DNA of 64,000 bases from Anaerobium acetethylicum. GTDB taxonomy: Bacteria; Bacillota; Clostridia; Lachnospirales; Lachnospiraceae. This document shows, one piece after another, positions 62,301-64,000 of this stretch (position 1 is the first letter of the stretch; each line of letters opens with the position of its first letter). Both the position numbers and the translations under genes were made by a program. The notes under the pieces were generated by a model. The model was given only the letters and a program-made list of their open reading frames with translations, had not been told where the DNA came from and did not search any database. The DNA lies in assembly GCF_900096945.1 (NCBI RefSeq), contig NZ_FMKA01000002.1, positions 186,001 through 250,000 on the forward strand, given 5' to 3'.

Positions 62301-63782
62301 ATGAACAACATTCCAGCATTAAAATTAGGAATCGCAGCAGTAAGCAGGGACTGTTTCCCAATGAGCCTTTCAGAAAACAGAAGGAAAGAAGTTGCCAGTG
62401 AATATGCGAAAAAGGGTCTCGAAATTTTCGAATGCCCTACAGTAATTGAAAACGAGAAACATATGAGACAGGCTCTTGCAGAACTGAAGGAAGCCGGCTG
62501 CAACGCACTCGTAGTTTTCCTTGGAAATTTCGGACCTGAAACAGCGGAAACCCTTCTTGCAAAGGAATTCGACGGTCCGGTCATGTTCGCGGCAGCTGCC
62601 GAGGAATCCGGAGACAGACTCATGGACGACAGGGGAGATGCATACTGCGGAATGCTGAATGCAAGCTACAACCTCAAGCTCCGTAACATCAAGGCATATA
62701 TTCCGGAATATCCGGTAGGAACTGCAAAAGAAGTTGCTGACATGATCGAGGAATTTGTGCCAATCGCAAAATCCATAATCGGCCTGAACAACCTGAAGAT
62801 CATTTCCTTCGGACCACGTCCACAGGATTTCCTTGCCTGCAACGCTCCTATCAAGCAGCTCTATAACCTTGGCGTTGAAATTGAGGAAAATTCAGAACTG
62901 GATCTTTTTGCAGCATTCAACGAACATAAGGATGATCCGCGTATCCCGGCTGTCATGAAGAGCATGGAAGAGGAACTGGGCGAAGGCAATAAAATGCCTG
63001 GCATACTTCCGAAACTTGCACAGTATGAGATTACCCTTCTTGACTGGGTTGAGCAGCACAAAGGATCAAGGGAATTCGTCGCTTTTGCAAATAAATGCTG
63101 GCCTTCTTTCCAGACCCAGTTCGGTTTCGTTCCATGCTATGTGAACAGCCGCCTTACTGCTATGGGAATACCGGTATCCTGCGAAGTTGATATCTACGGC
63201 GCATTGAGCGAATACATCGGAACATGTGTAAGCGAGGATGTTGTAACCCTTCTTGATATCAACAACACTGTACCTGCAGATATGTATGAATCTGAAATCA
63301 AGGGAACCTTCGATTATACAATCAAAGATACATTCATGGGCTTCCACTGCGGAAATACAGCAGCTTCAAAACTTTCTTCATGCGAAATGAAAAACCAGAA
63401 GATTATGGCGAGAGCCCTTGAACCAGATCAGGAACCGAATATCACAAGGGGAACATTAGAGGGAGATATCCTTCCGGGAAAAATCACTTTCTTCCGTCTT
63501 CAGAGCACAGCTGACGCAAAGCTCACTGCATACGTTGCAGAAGGTGAAGTACTTCCGGTTGCTACAAAATCATTCGGCGGAATAGGAATATTTGCAATTC
63601 CTGAAATGGGCAGGTTCTACAGACATGTCCTCGTTGAAAAAAATTATCCACATCATGGAGCAGTAGCATTTGGTCATTTTGGAAAAGTGCTGTTCGAAGT
63701 ATTCAAATACCTTGGTGTTGAAGAATTAGGATTCAACCAGCCAAAAGGAATGCTTTACAAATCAGAAAATCCATTTGCTTAA
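62301..63782 (+). CDS. L-fucose/L-arabinose isomerase-family protein
   Basis: The 493 residues follow the FucI/AraA fold. The expected Mn2+ ligands are visible as Glu295 (SCEVDIYGALSEY), Asp319 (LLDINNTVP) and His349 (GFHCGNTAASK). An N-terminal Rossmann-like part (GCNALVVFLGNFGPETAETL) binds the substrate tail. It interconverts an aldose and ketose; together with XylB it should feed a ketopentose to phosphorylation. It is not the XylA TIM-barrel enzyme, so the real sugar (arabinose, xylose, lyxose, ribose, a deoxyhexose) is open. GGAGG precedes the ATG. Confidence 0.88.
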   Translation: MNNIPALKLGIAAVSRDCFPMSLSENRRKEVASEYAKKGLEIFECPTVIENEKHMRQALAELKEAGCNALVVFLGNFGPETAETLLAKEFDGPVMFAAAAEESGDRLMDDRGDAYCGMLNASYNLKLRNIKAYIPEYPVGTAKEVADMIEEFVPIAKSIIGLNNLKIISFGPRPQDFLACNAPIKQLYNLGVEIEENSELDLFAAFNEHKDDPRIPAVMKSMEEELGEGNKMPGILPKLAQYEITLLDWVEQHKGSREFVAFANKCWPSFQTQFGFVPCYVNSRLTAMGIPVSCEVDIYGALSEYIGTCVSEDVVTLLDINNTVPADMYESEIKGTFDYTIKDTFMGFHCGNTAASKLSSCEMKNQKIMARALEPDQEPNITRGTLEGDILPGKITFFRLQSTADAKLTAYVAEGEVLPVATKSFGGIGIFAIPEMGRFYRHVLVEKNYPHHGAVAFGHFGKVLFEVFKYLGVEELGFNQPKGMLYKSENPFA

Positions 63783-63794
63783 GTAAGGGATGCC

Positions 63795-63909
63795 GGATGG
63801 TACTGCCAGGTACCCTCCGGATTAAAGGATCTGCATAACAGGATGGTATTGCCAGGTGCCCTCCGCATGAAGGATCTATAAGACAGGATGATATTGCCAG
63901 GTATCATCC
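63795..63909 (+). repeat. Three tandem 45-46 bp hairpin repeats with conserved TGCCAG loop
   Basis: Hairpins at 63795-63818, 63841-63864 and 63886-63909 have 9-bp stems around the same loop TGCCAG. Stems differ but stay paired (GGATGGTAC/GTACCCTCC, GGATGGTAT/GTGCCCTCC, GGATGATAT/GTATCATCC). AAGGATCT recurs in both spacers. They lie 12 bp after the isomerase stop. Confidence 0.8.
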
Positions 63910-63931
63910 TGAATAGAAGTTTTACAAGGGG

Positions 63932-64000
63932 CTGTTGCAAAACTAATGAACCGCTCCCCGTCAAGCAGATATTTAAAATAATAAAAATCTTTTCTGCCAG
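63932..64000. other. Possible end of an insertion-sequence or MITE remnant
   Basis: GGGGCTGTTGCAAAACTAATGA resembles the outer ends of IS1182-like elements and their MITE derivatives (GGGCTGTTGCAAAA). Only one end is in the window, so this cannot be confirmed. Confidence 0.3.

Noticed and set aside
63795-63909. CRISPR-like array
   Set aside because: Only three units; the repeat is a variable-stem hairpin and spacers are similar to each other, with no cas genes.

Overview
ORGANISM. The window looks like chromosome of an anaerobic Gram-positive Bacillota, class Clostridia, most likely a Lachnospiraceae-like lineage. The reasons are near-consensus sigma-A promoters, strong AGGAGG-type ribosome sites, DUF4214/GHL10 surface proteins, LCP and LTA-synthase-like envelope enzymes, a two-subunit indolepyruvate:ferredoxin oxidoreductase, GerMN lipoproteins, and a YesN/LytS-type sugar-sensing operon. 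Genus and species cannot be fixed from sequence alone. I see no tRNA, rRNA, CRISPR array, intact transposase or phage gene.

LAYOUT. (1) 1-30.3 kb is an extracellular/cell-wall polysaccharide locus. It starts with two tandem DUF4214 proteins (the first cut by the window edge), then a polyprenyl-phosphate sugar-1-phosphate transferase and three glycosyltransferases (2.1-6.6 kb). A visibly more A+T-rich block (6.8-17 kb) follows. It holds a Wzm/Wzt ABC exporter, an FkbM methyltransferase with a coiled-coil N-terminus, two very large tandem GT4-GT4 enzymes, a small protein resembling the methyltransferase N-terminus, and another GT4. Convergent to it are an LTA-synthase-like phosphoglycerol transferase and the GDP-sugar operon manC-gmd-rmd, which should make GDP-D-rhamnose. 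After that come a phosphoglucomutase/phosphomannomutase, a membrane protein split by an in-frame TAG, a second initiating sugar transferase, an LCP attachment enzyme and a rhamnosyltransferase-like GT2. (2) 30.4-39.9 kb is envelope and stress functions: HtrA protease, a divergent ClpX paralog with lspA between inverted copies of a fold-back repeat, a cold-shock protein, a GerMN lipoprotein with a GEET repeat tract, and an ABC exporter with two permeases. (3) 40-48.1 kb is metabolism: carB, then iorA-iorB-paaK-ACT for aromatic 2-oxoacid/aryl-acetate metabolism, then a second cold-shock gene. (4) 48.5-63.8 kb is a pentose uptake and catabolism island. It has a membrane-tethered sugar-binding sensor, LytS/YesM histidine kinase, YesN regulator, XylF-like lipoprotein, ChvE-MmsA-MmsB importer, ROK repressor, xylulokinase, DUF4867 protein and an L-fucose/L-arabinose-type isomerase.

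HOW IT WORKS TOGETHER. The polysaccharide genes match, function by function, the ABC-transporter-dependent D-rhamnan logic known from the Pseudomonas A-band locus: GDP-mannose to GDP-D-rhamnose, processive GT4 enzymes, and Wzm/Wzt with a C-terminal carbohydrate-binding domain. An FkbM methyltransferase with a coiled coil could cap the chain as WbdD does in E. coli O8/O9a. That last step is inference. The pentose island resembles the XylFII-LytS-YesN control of xylose uptake described in solventogenic clostridia, but its isomerase is not a XylA type, so the true substrate is open.

NON-CODING STRUCTURE. Intergenic regions carry at least two dispersed repeat families: a fold-back element with TGTCAAAAG ends (three copies, two of them interrupted at the same loop) and a ~100-150 bp element ending in GAACAGTTAC. 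There are also several hairpin-rich leaders and three tandem 45-46 bp hairpins with compensatory stem changes after the isomerase gene. All identifications come from reading motifs; no database search was possible.
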